A DNA stretch of 64,000 nt from Gossypium raimondii. Its lineage: Eukaryota > Streptophyta > Magnoliopsida > Malvales > Malvaceae. The stretch spans positions 5,394,001 through 5,458,000 of the forward strand of contig NC_068567.1 in the NCBI RefSeq assembly GCF_025698545.1. Reading direction: 5' to 3'. Made by a program: the position numbers and the translations under genes. The stretch's first letter is position 1; every line of letters begins with the position of its first letter. The notes under the pieces are model-generated. The model made no database searches. It saw only the letters and a program-made list of their open reading frames with translations, and was not told where the DNA came from. Of the stretch, positions 10,162 through 23,089 are shown one piece after another.

Positions 10162-12196
10162 TGTAATGCCCAATTTTACCCAGTGCTCACATATGGAAAC
10201 ATAATTTTGAGAATATGCAATCTTAAATATGATATGCAATCCAAGATATGATATATATAATCTTAGATATGATATGCAATATTAGAATATATGATTTTGT
10301 AATCTTAGAGATTTAATTTGTAGATACCCTTTGATCTCAGCCGTTGATGTAACTGATTTGTACCGTTGGATTTGGGGAGGCTCAGCTATAAATAGAGGCC
10401 TCTCCCTTCATTGTAAAAAAAAAGGAGGAATAAAAAAAGAGAACGATTGGCAGTTTTTAAAGGTGGTTTACTATTTTTCGTTCGATTATTTTTTATTTAT
10501 TTACGATTTAAAAAAAAAGGAGAAGGTGACACCACTGCGAATTTTATTTATTTTTATTTAGCCCCTCCGCCTTTTAATGTTTTTGTAATTAAGTTTTTTT
10601 TATTTTTTTAATTTTCCCTTTTATTTATTTTAAATTCCAATTTGATCCATTTGAACGGCGCCGTTTTAGAGGAGAAGGGAAAGTTTTCCTTCCAGCCCCT
10701 CTACGTAATTCGCGCGTTCAAATTAGTCATTTTACTTTTATTTATTTGCGGATTTACCCCAGATTTTTTTAATTGCAATTCAATTTAGTTTTTTTTATGT
10801 TCTTTTTATTTATTTTATTAATTGATAGTGTAATTATTTTTTTTCATGTTTTTTAAATCTATATATGTATATTTTTATGAACATACTTATTTTTTCAGCT
10901 AATATTTTTTTAAACTAATATTTTCCTATATTTTTAATAAATATTTTCATATTTATATGTATATATTTACGTTTTAAATGATTAAATACTCACTTTTTCT
11001 TTTTAAAATATACCTATTTTTATTATTTTATATATGTACGTATAATTATATTTTTTCTTTATTTGCATAAGTATATTATGTATTATATTTATATATAAAT
11101 TCTATAACCCAAAATTTTATTTGTAAATTATATGTATATTTTTATCTTCATAATTTCCATGTGTATATATATCGTCTTGATCTTTATTTATTTTGTTTGC
11201 TTTCCCATTCATTGTATAATTGTGTTTACATTTAATATTTTGCATGTCATGGATTACTTTTTTTATTTCGTTTATTCATTTGTTTATATTATTTTTATGT
11301 CATTGATGTATTTATTATTGTTGTTATTATTATTATAGCATTTGTATGTATAAAATAACGTTACATCAATTTTTTACTCAAATTTTAAAATAGAAATTTT
11401 TTTTGAGATAATGTTCGTATTTAGGATTTTCAAGGAAATTGAGCCCTAACGTATTGGGTTCTGATTTTTTTCGTTAAATCTAACAATCGAGCATTTCTCT
11501 TCAATCAAAAAAATAAAAACTCATTATTGGGAATTCAACACGTTGTGTCCTAACGTATTGGATGTGACGCATTGATTTCTCGAAATGAAGATTTTTTTTA
11601 AAAATAATAAAGGAAATATTCCGAGTTTGGGATTTTAAAGGAATTGTGCCCTAACGTATTGGGTGTGATTTCTTAAATCTTGGATAAGTGGATGTTCTTT
11701 TAAAGTAAAAGAAATATTCCAAGTTTGGGATTCTAAAGGAATCGTGCCTTAACGTATTGGGTGTGATTTCTTAAATCTTGGATAAGTGGATGTTCTTTTA
11801 AAGTTTTATTGTACAAGTATTTTGGGCCAATTCATTTTGGGGAAAATTAGAATGCTGTGCCCTAACGCATTGGGTGTGGTATCTTCTTTCTTTGAAATAA
11901 TAAGGGTCTTAATACGTAACCTCTTAAGTTTTGCTAAGGATCACGTTTTTTTCCAAATTCTCGACCTTAAGACACTAATTAATTAACTAGGTACCAATTT
12001 TGGGCGTTACGAGGGTGCTAATACTTCCTCGTACGTAACTGACTCCCGGATCTGTTTTTCTAAAACTCGTAGACCAAAGTCATTTTTTTAGGTGATCCAA
12101 TCACACCTCAATAAAAGATTGGTGGTGACTCCCATTTATTTTGTTTTTTAAAGTCAACACCTAAAATTTTTATTTTTCAAAAAAATGGTTTCGACA
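10162..12196 (+). repeat. 5' LTR of element 1 (2035 bp)
   Basis: Starts TGTAATGCCCAATTTTACCC and ends ATGGTTTCGACA. A perfect plant TATA box (CTATAAATAG) lies at 10385-10394, followed by GGCCTCTCCC, a likely start region. At about 11430-11890 a core CCCTAACGTATTGGGTGT recurs five times at about 100-110-base spacing. The end region contains GGTGATCCAATCACACC and a GGTGG(T/C)GACTCCC motif shared with the other LTR family in this window. Confidence 0.92.
10385..10394 (+). promoter_or_regulatory. LTR TATA box, element 1
   Basis: CTATAAATAG, a textbook plant TATA box, about 224 bases into the LTR and repeated in the 3' LTR at 19880-19889. It should drive the genomic RNA of the element; the U3/R boundary is expected about 30 bases downstream. 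Confidence 0.75.
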
Positions 12197-12220
12197 GCTT
12201 GGCTACTCCACTGGGGACTT
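12197..12220 (+). other. Presumed primer-binding site of element 1
   Basis: The bases directly after the 5' LTR read GCTTGGCTACTCCACTGGGG. Position and the TGG start fit a tRNA primer-binding site. I do not match it confidently to a particular tRNA 3' end. Confidence 0.5.
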
Positions 12221-12794
12221 TTTTTGAAAAAATAAAAGAGTCGAGCCACAAAGTTAATTAACTTTTGTCTTATGGTCGAGAAAATATTTTTTAAAAAAAA
12301 CTCATAACATCCTTTTTCATTCATTACCTTCTTGTTTAAATATTGTTTGCATTATGCATTTCATGAGTTGAACAATTTTGGCCCTTTTAAGTGGGAGTGA
12401 GAAGCTATGCCTTCGTGAGGTTTTTATCTCCGTGTAGGGTAGTGGATTGCTTCCGGGATACATCCGTACCTATGTCTTCGTGAGATTTTCATCTCCGTGC
12501 AGCTATAGGGAAATGTATTCCCCTGAACCGAACTCGATCCATATGAGCCTATAATGGGTGAGGATTGAGGAATCTGCTGGTTCGGGTACCTTTACTCTAG
12601 AAGCCAAACTTCATATAATGAACCTTAAGAATCCACCCTAGGTAGAACTATACTAAACCCTAGTAGATATCCAATTAGGGATCTTTACTATTTCTTGATT
12701 ATATCTTATGTTTCTATGTTATACTGACTTTTGGTGTTTTATTTGTATGACATGGCATTTCATTTCATCATAAAAGGCGTCAGTTCAGATTCGG

Positions 12795-14905
12795 TTGCTA
12801 GATAGAAAGCTTAACATGGAAAAAAGGTTTCTTGATAAAGTGGAGGACAATGCGGCTGTCCAAACTTGGTCTGAAACAACGCAGCAAGAAAAGGGTGATA
12901 GTTTGGCTGATGGGCATGTATCGGAGTTATGGGACTTTACGCATATCAGTGCAACTCAAAACAATTTGCAAGAATTGAAGGAAATCTGGGGTTAGTGGAG
13001 TGATGAGGTTAGACAGCTCTTTTATGATAATTATGGGGATTTGCCTTATTTGCTTGATGTGAAGGTAGACAAGCATTTGTTTCAAGCCCTCGCCCAATTC
13101 TGGAATCCTATTTACAGCTGCTTTACGTTCGGGAAGGTCGATTTAGTGCCTACGATAGAGGAGTATATGGCTTTACTCCGCTGTTCAAAGTTTCAAGTGG
13201 ACAGGGTCTATTCGAGAGCGGTAAATGTGCCAACCTTTTCCAAGAAGCTGATGAGTGTAACAGGAATGAGTGAGCAGTGGGTTGTCACACGAATTAAGCA
13301 AAAGGGGGACAGTAAGTGCGTTCCTTGGAGAGGCTTGAAAGATGCAATTCTCACACACCCAGATGTCAAGAAAAGGTTAGATATTTTTGCTTTAAGTATA
13401 TACGGCTTGGTTGTCTTCCCTAAAGCCTTGGGGTATGTGGATGAAACAGTCACTGATTTATTCGACCGGCTCGATAAGAAAGTTACACCGATTCTAGCAA
13501 TTTTGGCAGAGACTTTCAGGTTATTGAGTGCATGTCGGAAGACGGGTGAAGGTAGGTTTATTGGATGTGCACAGCTTCTACTCGCGTGGTTTCACAATCA
13601 CTTTTGGAAGGTGGATAAAGTTTCATATCGGGTTTTCTCTGAAAATTATTCACCACTAAAGGAAATAGTCGCTACGTCCGGAAAAGACGACATTTTGAAG
13701 GAGAAGTGGATAGCAATTCTTCAAAATCTTCAAGAGGAAGACGTCGAGTGGAGAGCTCCTTGGTTACTTCCAGATGAGATCTTATATAGGTGTGGTAATT
13801 TCGATTGGGTACCTTTATTGGGTATTTGGGGAGCTGTCGGATATGCCCTATTATTGGTGTTAAGGCAATATAGGTCAAGACAGTTTATACCTGCAACCCA
13901 ATGGATAGCTGATTGTGCATTTTCATACAAGGATGATGGTTATAGGAAGAAGATTCAAGAGATGTCTAATGCGTGGAAACAGACTCACCGAATGAAAAGG
14001 TTAGCTGTGGGGCCAATGACAACTCCTGAGTATTATGGATGGTGGGCCAGGAGGATTAATGATAACACACCTAAGTTAAATCATGAGGACGGCCAGTCAA
14101 TAGAAGAGCATTTGCGAGTCATCCCTTCGGAATTAGAAATTGTAAGACAAGATTTTGAGAGGAAGAATGCGGATTTGGAGAAAAGGATAGAGCAAATAGA
14201 GGCGGAAAAGACAAACTTGAGATTGGACATAGACGTTCAGAAGCTTGAGAATGATAGGTTGAAGAAAAGGAAAAACAAGGCTGATGAGGAACTGGGCAGT
14301 CTAAAGACGGATTATAAAAAAATACGTTTGTCAATGAGAACTGCTGGGCTGGGAAAGACTTCAGAACAATGGCGAGCAGAAATCTAAGAAGAAAAGGACA
14401 AAGTCGATGGATGGGAATAGAAATATAGGAGATGCAGAGACGAAATGAAGTCTTAGAAAAGAGTTTGTCAAAAAGCCAAAAGGAAAAATGCGAACTAAAG
14501 GATAGGGTGATTATGTTGGAAAGATCTCTTCGTCAGTATCGAAGCCGAAACTCTACGATAGAGTTGAAAGCAAGCTTGAGCAAGATTGACGAAATGAAGA
14601 AAAGAATCGAAGTGCTAGAAACGATGCTGCAAAATTATGAGATTCAGATCAAGCACTTGAAAGCAAACAAAAGTCGTAGTAATGAACAGCTTGACCACTT
14701 TCAGAGTCAAGTTAGAAACAGAGATCATCTTATCGAGGAAGCTGTGGTCCAGATTCGAGAAGTAGCTGATCATGTACAGACTTTAGCAGTACAGGCTGAC
14801 ACGCTGAGTGTGAAGTATGAATTAGAGTCGGATCGGGGGCAAGAATTAGCTTTATTACTTAGGAAGATTAGAGTTCTGGGTACTAGGGCAAAGTCTTATT
14901 TGTAA
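12795..14905 (+). pseudogene. Retrotransposon DUF7745 (plant-mobile-domain-like) and coiled-coil protein, broken
   Basis: One ancestral reading frame with several breaks: a TAG at 12993-12995, a TAA at 14385-14387 followed by a shift into another frame, then 14432-14905. The longest open piece (13041-14387, 448 codons) has the features of the DUF7745/plant-mobile-domain-like proteins that accompany cotton gypsy elements: FWNPIYSCFTFGKVDL.PTIEEY near its start, FALSIYGLVVFPKALG in the middle, FHNHFWKVDKVSYRVFSENY, and a Trp-rich segment around RQYRSRQFIPATQW. The rest (from about 14100) is a long charged coiled coil continuing through 14905. The role is unknown; such domains may be captured host modules. 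The family call rests on remembered sequence patterns and should be checked by profile search. Confidence 0.7.
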
Positions 14906-15120
14906 TTCGCTTTATGTAAAGAAATTTGATTTCTAGTAAGGTTTTCTTATATGGAATTGAATCAAAATTGACGTCTTTTTTGCATTCATGCATTGCATTA
15001 CTTCATATAAAACATTGAAAGATTCTAATTAATTTAAGTCACTCCTCAGTTAATCCAAAAATCAACCAATCAACCGAACACCGTTATAGTATCCGAGCAA
15101 AGTCAGGAGGCATGGACTAA

Positions 15121-16005
15121 AGATTGGAGAGAATAGAGCAAATGCAAATACAGATGCAAGAGCAATTGACTGAATTTCAACAAGAAATGAGGAATCAGAT
15201 GCTAGAATTCCAAATAAATATGAGCCAGCTAACTCAGTTATTGGGTAAAGGGAAAAGCCCAGCGGCTCACTTTGGGGATGATAATGAGGATCCTATATAT
15301 TCCTCAGATTTTACCTCGACAAGTGTCCAGGACCAACTAGACACATGTCCATAAGAGGCACTCTTTCCTACAGGATCCCGACAATATTTGACTGGTACAT
15401 CGACACCAGTATATCACCTAACAGACCCAAAATCTAATCCTGTTGCTCTTGACAATTCATCAGAAATAAAACAGGCGAAGGTAGAGCACCCAGATACTAT
15501 AAAAGCCTCAAGGAAGAAAGGGAATAAGGGGAAAAATGAAGGCAGATATAACAAGGGCCACTTAAGACCAATCGCAGTGAGCCGGCTAAAAACAGAAATC
15601 ACCAGCCATCAGGGTCCTTTAAAGCAAGAATCATATGTGAAGCCAAGTACTGAAAAACTCCAGTTCATGCCAATTCCAATGTCGTACAAGGAGCTGTATC
15701 AAAGCTTATTCGATGTGTACATTGTTGCACCTTTCTATTCAAAACCCCTACAACCTCCGTACCCTAAATGGTATGATACAAACGCGCAATGTGATTATCA
15801 TGCTGGAATTATGGGGCACTCAGTAGAGAATTGCATTGCCTTCAAAAAGTTAGTGAAAAGACTCATCAATATAGGTGTTGTCAAGTTTGATGGTTCATCC
15901 AATGCAGAAAATCTGCTACCCAATCATATCGATGATGAGGTGAATGTAATGTATGAAGAAGGGTTAAGAAACGTTCACATCAATGCCGTGCATGAAGACA
16001 ACTGA
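15121..16005 (+). pseudogene. Gag-like polyprotein fragment of element 1, one nonsense codon
   Basis: Two open stretches in the same frame (15124-15354 and 15388-16005) are separated by TAA at 15352. The homologous frame in element 2 (58171-59112) has CAA there, so this is a C-to-T nonsense change. N-terminal heptad-like coiled coil (QMQEQLTEFQQEM), then a KGKSP linker, a basic GRYNKGH segment, the ELYQSLFDVYIVAPFY block and a knuckle-like CDYHAGIMGHSVENC. The start is also damaged: ATG at 15113 is followed by TAA two codons later. The capsid-type retrotransposon gag domain usually found between linker and basic segment is missing. Confidence 0.75.
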
Positions 16006-18700
16006 GAAGAGTCCTTATTAGATATTCGACCTTATCAACTTGGAGGTTTCTAAATAATTGGACTGCGAAAAAATCTCTGTAGTTTTTAGAGCTTATTTTG
16101 AGTAATGTTCAGAACATTTTTGTTGTTTTTAGCCTAAAAATGATAGAAATTCCTTTGTGAAATAGACTCATGTCTGAACATCATTATTCTAATAAAATAC
16201 ATCTTGGCATTTATTTTTTCAATATTCTTACAAGTAATTATTCTTTCATTCTTTTGGATTTTCTTCCACATCATTCTTTCATTCATAATTATTGTACAAA
16301 TAATCATTCATAAATTCACACACTCTTTTGTATATTCTTTTGCACTAACTATGGGTCTCCGGATATCAATGACGTGAGTGACGCTGCGACAGACTCAGGA
16401 TTTTCTTTTTGAGCGAGGCATGTGTTTAGGGGGATCTCATGACTTTGAAAATGACATAGATTGTAGCCTATCTCCAGACTTGTTGAGGATGGTAGAGCAT
16501 GAAGGAAATTTTACTTCCTGAGGAGACAGTGGAGATTGTGACCTTAAGGGAATGTGCATAACCGGAGAAACAAAACAAGATCTTGTTGAGTTACCTCAAG
16601 AGTTCAAAGATGTCCTCACATAGCCATACCAGGATATGCCCAGGTTAAGCATTGTCATTGTAATCTGAACAACAGTACGACATCAAAAATTTGTAGTATG
16701 TTCAAAATAAATAACATGAACAATGCAGTTAGAATTCTTTGTTGGGGCAATGCCTTCTTCTTTGGCTCATCATATTTTTGCCCGTTAAAGTCAAGTTGCC
16801 ATTTCTTCGTATTGAAGAGGAAGATTTAAAGTTTTTTCGTCATGGTTAAATTTTGCCCCAAAAGGCCCTACGAGAGAAACCTGATACCAAAGAAGATCGT
16901 TTGCATACAAAATGAAAGTGGAAGATTTTTATGTGAAATACCTTATCTGGAATGACATTGATTCTGGTCGAAAGGGGTGACCAGGGCTTGTCTCTGTCAG
17001 GGCTTTGCCTTTTCTCTTGGGCCTATTGCGGTTTTTTGCCTATTAAAGATAAGATTCTTTCTTTCTGAGTTTTTTTTGGGATCAAATTCTGATTGAAGAG
17101 GAATATTCAAAGTTATCCATCATAGTCAAATATGCCAGAAGAAAATGATGCGAGCTAACAAAAGGTTCATCCCAGAGAATTCTATGAGGGTGACCTAATG
17201 TTGAAGATCCTCCCTCTACAAAAAATATTTTGGAGGGAAATGGATTGGGAAGAACCTTATGTTATAGAGAAGGTTTTTTTCAAATGAGCTTTGATTTTGA
17301 GCGAAATGGATAATAAACCTGCAAAGTCCTGTTAAACTCAGATTCAGTTAGGAAATACTTCGCTTAAGGAAGGAGATGACCAAGGTAAGAAACCCGCAAA
17401 GGGCACTTTGAGTCAAAAAAAATGATGATGAAAAATGACGAAATGAAAAAATGAAAAAGTGGAAATAAAATGGAGAGGCTAAGGTGAAAACCCGCAAAGG
17501 GCGCCTTAGACCAAAGGTGGATTTGAGTTGAAAACCCGAAAAGGGCGGCTCAAATATTGATTAGAATGGGGCATGAGGTAATCAGAGTAGCTCAAATTAC
17601 TGATCAAAATAGGACAGACGGTGGTCTTGCTATACCTGAATCAACAGGAAAGGGTATGCGACATCTTGGGGCATCAACAGAGTGCTGTAGATCTCCTAAG
17701 CACATGACAAACTCAGAATGGTCTTCAGAAAGTTTGTGCAGAGAAGTTCAAGCTGCGATATCTGGAGCACCCAATTTTCATACTATTTATGTTGAATTTG
17801 TTGTTCTTGGAATACTTCATTCTTTTCCAAGATACACATTCTCAATCAATTTCTTTGTTATCCTTCTTTACTATTTTTGATAATTCATTCCTTTCGAGCT
17901 ATGCTCAGAACTAACTTTATTCTTATGACCTTTTTGCAAGCATGTTGCATTGGAATAATGATTAATGGACTAATAAAACTTTCACAATGGAGATTTTGCA
18001 TATTACTCTAGAAGTTTCTAAATAATACAGGAACCTGAAACAGGACTATTGTTTAGAAAGCACCAAGTTTAAAGGCTGGAAATCTGAGAAGGAAGAGTCT
18101 AAATTAAGACTTTCTCTTTGAATTTTGTTGTCAAAAACATTAATTGAACAACATGACAAGATGTCAGTTTGGTGACAAAGCTTAAATGAACAAGCAAGTA
18201 ATGATCGCCAAGCAATAGGAAGAGGTTACCTCAGATAAGAGAGCCTTCATTTGCGCATAAGCCTTTGGTACGATACCCTGGGAATGGTGTAAGAGACCAG
18301 AAAAATTTAGATCCTGTATCCTTGAATTGTGATAGGAGAGGATTGAGGAAAAACCATATATTTCTACCCTTGGGTTACAGTGGGAGAAAATGTTACGAAT
18401 TTTGGTGTCCCAGTGGATTGAACTTTAAAGTTCACAGTGGGGGGCAGCCTGGCTAAATGTTTCTTCAGAAAAGCCAGTCAAGCAAGAGGGCGTTGTAGCA
18501 CGTCAGTCACAAAGCCTTAATAAACTTCGAGTAATGACAACCTAAGCGGGATCATTCTCGGAAAAATAAATTTTGCATTCATGCAAACACCATTCACACA
18601 TGTCTAGTTATGAGCATTTGATGTATTTTGATCATGCCATCCTAATTATTAGGCATAATTAGGTTCACTATACAGGTCATGTTCCCCAGAGAACAGATCA
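16006..18700 (+). pseudogene. Pol relics of element 1 with RT-to-integrase core deleted
   Basis: No long frame survives. Around 16345-16640, translated pieces such as SPDINDVSDAATDSG, LSPDLLRMVE and PYQDMP match the linker between protease and reverse transcriptase of cotton gypsy polyproteins. Around 16770-16840 pieces reading LPVKVKLPFLRIEEED, and around 17160-17280 pieces reading EFYEGDLMLKILPL and EEPYVIEK, match the integrase C-terminus. RT, RNase H and the integrase catalytic core are absent between about 16645 and 16740. The rest (17300-18700) is element-specific 3' tail, including a frame at 17557-17880 with a counterpart in element 2. Matches rest on remembered family motifs. Confidence 0.6.
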
Positions 18701-19545
18701 GTGAAAATAGCAGATCTTGCCTTCTTGCATCGAGCGGAGCAGATCGAAGATGGAAAGTCTTATCTCCCTGAAATAGCAGTGGAGCAAATTAAAGTTGATA
18801 GTCCTATCTCCCTGAAGTTGCAGTGGAGCGGATTAAAACCTCAGATCTTATCTCTCTGAAGTTGCAGAAAGCAGATCGCATCTAGTCTTATCTCCCTGAA
18901 GTTGCAGTGGAGCAGACTAAGTAAGCAAGTCTTATCCTCATGAAGTTGCAGTGGGGCAGACTGAAGATGACAAGTCTTATCTCCCTGAAGTTGCAGTGGA
19001 GCAGATTAAAGCCCATAATCCTATCTCCCTGAAGTTGCATTGGAGCGGATTAAAACCTCAGATCTTATCTCTCTGAAGTTGCAGAGAGCAGATCGCATTT
19101 AGTCTTATCTCCCTGAAGTTGCAATGGAGCAGACTAAGTAAGCAAGTCTTATCCTCCTGAAGTTGCAGTGGGGCAGACTGAAGATGGCAAGTCTTATCTC
19201 CCTGAAGTTGCAGTGGAGCAGATTAAAGCCGATAATCCTATCTCCCTGAAGTTGCAGTGGAGCGGACTAAAACCTCAGATCTTATCTCTCTGAAGTTACA
19301 GAGAGCAGATCGCATCTAGTCTTATCTCCCTGAAGTTGCAGTGGAGCAGACTAAGTAAGCAAGTCTTATCCTCCTGAAGTTGCAGTGGGGCAGACTGAAA
19401 TTAGCAAGTCTTATCTCCCTGAAGTTGCAGTGGAGCAGACTAAAATTGGCAAGTCTTATCTCCCTGAAGTTGCAGTGGAGCAGCCTAAATAAGCAAGTCT
19501 TATCCTCCTGAAGTTGCAGTGAGGCAGACTGAAGATGACACTAAT
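18700..19545 (+). repeat. Higher-order tandem repeat in the 3' UTR of element 1
   Basis: About 17-18 monomers of 35-50 bases with the core CTTATCTCCCTGAAGTTGCA and a following GTGGAGCAGA. Monomers form a higher-order unit: AAAACCTCAGATCTTATCTC occurs at 18835, 19052 and 19269, a spacing of exactly 217 bases twice. The array lies just before the polypurine tract. Tandem repeats in this position are known from the Tat/Ogre group of plant gypsy elements and can seed satellite DNA. Confidence 0.92.
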
Positions 19546-19636
19546 TCCTATACTTTTGAAGATGTACCAAGGTTCAGCACGACCGGACAAAATCGGGCAT
19601 TTTTAAAGTCTTTGCTTCGTCCCTGTTACACAAGAA

Positions 19637-19654
19637 CGAGCAAAGAGGGGCAGC
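19637..19654 (+). other. Polypurine tract of element 1
   Basis: CGAGCAAAGAGGGGCAGC directly abuts the TGTAAT start of the 3' LTR, the expected place for the plus-strand primer. The identical 18 bases abut the LTR of element 2 on the - strand (52757-52774). Confidence 0.85.
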
Positions 19655-21685
19655 TGTAATACCCAATTTTAGCCTAGGCTCACATATGGAAACATAATTT
19701 TTGAGGATATGCAATCTTAGATATGATATACAATCCAAGATATGATATATATAATCTTAGATATGATATGCAATCTTAGAATATATGATTTTGTAATCTT
19801 AGAGATTTAATTTGTAGATACCCTTTAATCTCAACCGTTGATGTAATTGATTTGTACTGTTGGATTTGGGGAGGCTCAGCTATAAATAGAGGCCTCTCCC
19901 TTCATTGTAAAAAAAAAGGAGGAATAAAAAAAGAGAACGATTAGCAGTTTTTAAAGGTGGTTTACTATTTTTCGTTCGATTATTTTTTATTTATTTACGA
20001 TTTAAAAAAAAAGGAGAAGGTGACACCACTGCTAATTTTATTTATTTTATTTAGCCCTCCGCCTTTTAATGTTTTTGTAATTAAATTTTTTATTTTTTAA
20101 TTTTCCTTTTATTTATTTTAAATTCAATTTGATCCATTTGAACGGCGCGTTTTAGAGGAGAAGGAAAATTTTCCTTCCAGCCCTCTACGTAATTAGCGTT
20201 CAAATTAGTCATTTTACTTTTATTTATTTACTGGATTTACCCCAGATTGTTTTAATTGCAATTCAATTTAGTTTTTTTATGTTCTTTTATTTATTTTATT
20301 AATTGATAGTGTAATGATTATTTTTATTTTCATTTTTTCAAAATCTATATATGTATATTTTATGAACATACTTATTTTTTCAGCTAATATTTTTTAAACT
20401 AATATTTTCCTATATTTTTAATAAATATTTTATATTTATATGTATATATTTACGTTTTTTAAATGATTAAATACTCACTTTTTCTTTTTTAAAATATACC
20501 TATTTTTATTATTTTATATATGTACGTATAATTATATTTTTTTCTTTATTTGCATAAGTATATTATATATTATATTTATATATAAATTCTATAAACCCAA
20601 AATTTTATTTGTAAATTATATGTATATTTTTTATCTTCATAATTTCCATGTGTATATTATACGTCTTCTTATCTTTATTTATTTTGTTTGCTTTCCCATT
20701 CATTGTATAATTGTGTTTACATTTAATATTTTGCATGTCATGGATTACTTTTTTTATTTCGTTTATTCATTTGTTTATATTATTTTTATGTCATTGATGT
20801 ATTTATTATTGTTGTTATTATTATTATAGCATTTGTACGTATAAAATAACGTTACATCATTTTTTTACTCAAATTTTAAAATAGAAATTTTTTTGAGATA
20901 ATGTTCGTATTTAGGATTTTCAAGGAAATTGAGCCCTAACGTATTGGGTTCCGATTTTCTTCGTTAAATCTAACAATCGAGTATTTCTCTTTAATCAAAA
21001 AAATAAAAACTCATTATTGGGAATTCAACACGTTGTGTTCTAACGTATTGGATGTGACGCATTGATTTCTCGAAATGAAGATTTTTTTTAAAAATAATAA
21101 AGGAAATATTCCGAGTTTGGGATTTTAAAGGAATTGTGCCCTAACGTATTGGGTGTGATTTCTTAAATCTTGGATAAGTGGATGTTCTTTTAAAGTAAAG
21201 GAAATATTCCAAGTTTGGGATTCTAAAGGAATCGTGCCCTAAAGTATTGGGTGTGATTTCTTAAATCTTGGATAAGTGGATGTTCTTTTAAAGTTTTATT
21301 GTACAAGTATTTTGGGCCAATTCATTTTGGGGAAAATTAGAATGCTGTTCCCTAACGCATTGGGTGTGGTATCTTCTTTCTCTGAAATAATAAGGGTCTT
21401 AATACGTAACCTTTTAAGTTTTGCTAAGGATCACGTTTTTTCCAAATTCTCGACCTTAAGACACTAATTAATTAACTAGGTACCAATTTTGGGCGTTACG
21501 AGGGTGCTAATACTTCCTCGTACGTAACTGACTCCCGGATCCGTTTTTCTAAAACTCGTAGACCAAAGTCGTTTTTTTAAGTGATCCAATCACACCTCAA
21601 TAAAAAATTGGTGGCGACTCCCATTTATTTTATTTTTTAAAGTCGACACCTAAAATTTTTATTTTTCAAAAAAATGGTTTCGACA
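19655..21685 (+). repeat. 3' LTR of element 1 (2031 bp)
   Basis: Near-identical to 10162-12196: same TATA box, same repeated CCCTAACGTATTGGG core (one copy altered to AAAGTATTGG at about 21240), same CGACA end. It is followed by the second GTTAT target copy at 21686. Confidence 0.92.
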
Positions 21686-23089
21686 GTTATCATATAAATT
21701 TAATTTTTTAGAATTCGAACTAAAATGACAAATTTTGTTGAATATTTTATATTTAGGATCAAATTGATATGATGTGTAAACACTAGAAGGCTAAATTTGT
21801 TCAACTTTTAATAATTTTTAGAATATATTTAATTGGCATGATTTTTGTACAGCCCAATTTGCCTGGGCCTCACCAAATAACAGGCCCAAAAAATTAAAAC
21901 ACCGCCAACCCAATACCCAACAGCCTAATAGCCTAAAATCATCAAAAAATAAGAAAACCCTAGCCTCTGACAGCCACTTGCGCCGCACCTAGGGCCTGCT
22001 GGTCAACCACCCCACCGCCGTAGCCACCAACTGCTATGCCACTTGCGCCGCGCACGTCCGATCGCCCAACTGCTCACCTACAAACAAGCAAAGAAAGCAG
22101 TAACAACAGCAAAGAAAAAGGAGAGAAATGATAGCATAATAGATTAAAAAAGAGAAAGTTGTAAATGGCTATATAAGCCATTCAAACCGAAATGTAATGG
22201 GGGGATTTTCAGTTTTTTGGTTTCGGTATAAAGAAATCAATTGCAAACTATTGTAGGAGGACACTAGTGAATCAAAAGCAAAAGAGAAAACAACATTTTG
22301 AGAAATAAAAGAACCGAAATCATGTCTTAAGGTGGTGGCCTTTTTTTTTTCTTTTTGTTCTTTTTTTGCTATTTATTATTTAGATTCGAAATAAAAAATA
22401 AAAAAGGAAGTTTTTACCGTTTTTCGTCGTCTTTGGAGTGCTCGGAACCAGAGGGTTGCGTCGGCGGCGCCAGCGACCGGTAGTCGGTGCGGTGGCCCCC
22501 GGCCGGACCCCTGGCCGGATTCTGGGGTATGGACTAGAGGGGGAGAGGATTTTTTTAAGAGAATTTATTTTTTTCTTTGAAAGAGCAGAAAATGTTTGAT
22601 TGGCAGTAAAATGTTTTCCGTAAAATGATTTCTGGAAAATGTTTTACTTTTCTGTAAAATGACTTACTGGAAAATATTTTCTAGTGTTTGATTGAATTTG
22701 TGTAAAATATTTTCTGCTGTTTGACAGATTTCCTGAAAATAATTTCCGGAAAAGTTGTTTTTTACATATATTAATATATATTAATAAATTTTTATATTTT
22801 AAATTGTTTTTACATATATTGCAATGATTTATTTATAATAATACTCAATAATAAGCTACAATATTGATCGTTATAAATTGAAAAAATATTATCCACAATG
22901 AGTACTAGTAAGAATATTGAATAATTATAAATTGCTTCGAAACCATAATGAGGACTAGAAATAATATTATCCAAATACATAATTAGTAGTACACCACATA
23001 GTAACAACATTGTCCAAGTGCATAATATTACACCACATAAAAGTATCAATATCTTCAACCATGAGAAAATTTTTGAAGCCAAATTTTTC

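Larger units (their letters stand above)
10162..21685 (+). mobile_element. Non-autonomous Ty3/gypsy-type LTR retrotransposon (element 1)
   Basis: Two long LTRs (10162-12196 and 19655-21685) begin TG and end CA and are flanked by the 5-base target duplication GTTAT (10157-10161 and 21686-21690). The undisrupted site is visible in unit A at 5716. The interior holds a presumed primer-binding site, a broken DUF7745-like/coiled-coil ORF, a gag-like ORF, short relics of the protease-RT linker and the integrase C-terminus, a long tandem-repeat 3' UTR and a polypurine tract. RT, RNase H and the integrase core are absent, so mobility would have depended on a helper. The LTRs are very similar and differ mainly by homopolymer indels, which suggests a fairly recent insertion. 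Confidence 0.93.

Noticed and set aside
11132-11338. Hydrophobic 68-codon frame in the element 1 LTRs (also 20620-20829)
   Set aside because: T-rich LTR sequence; it occurs in both LTRs at the same place and has no protein-like pattern.
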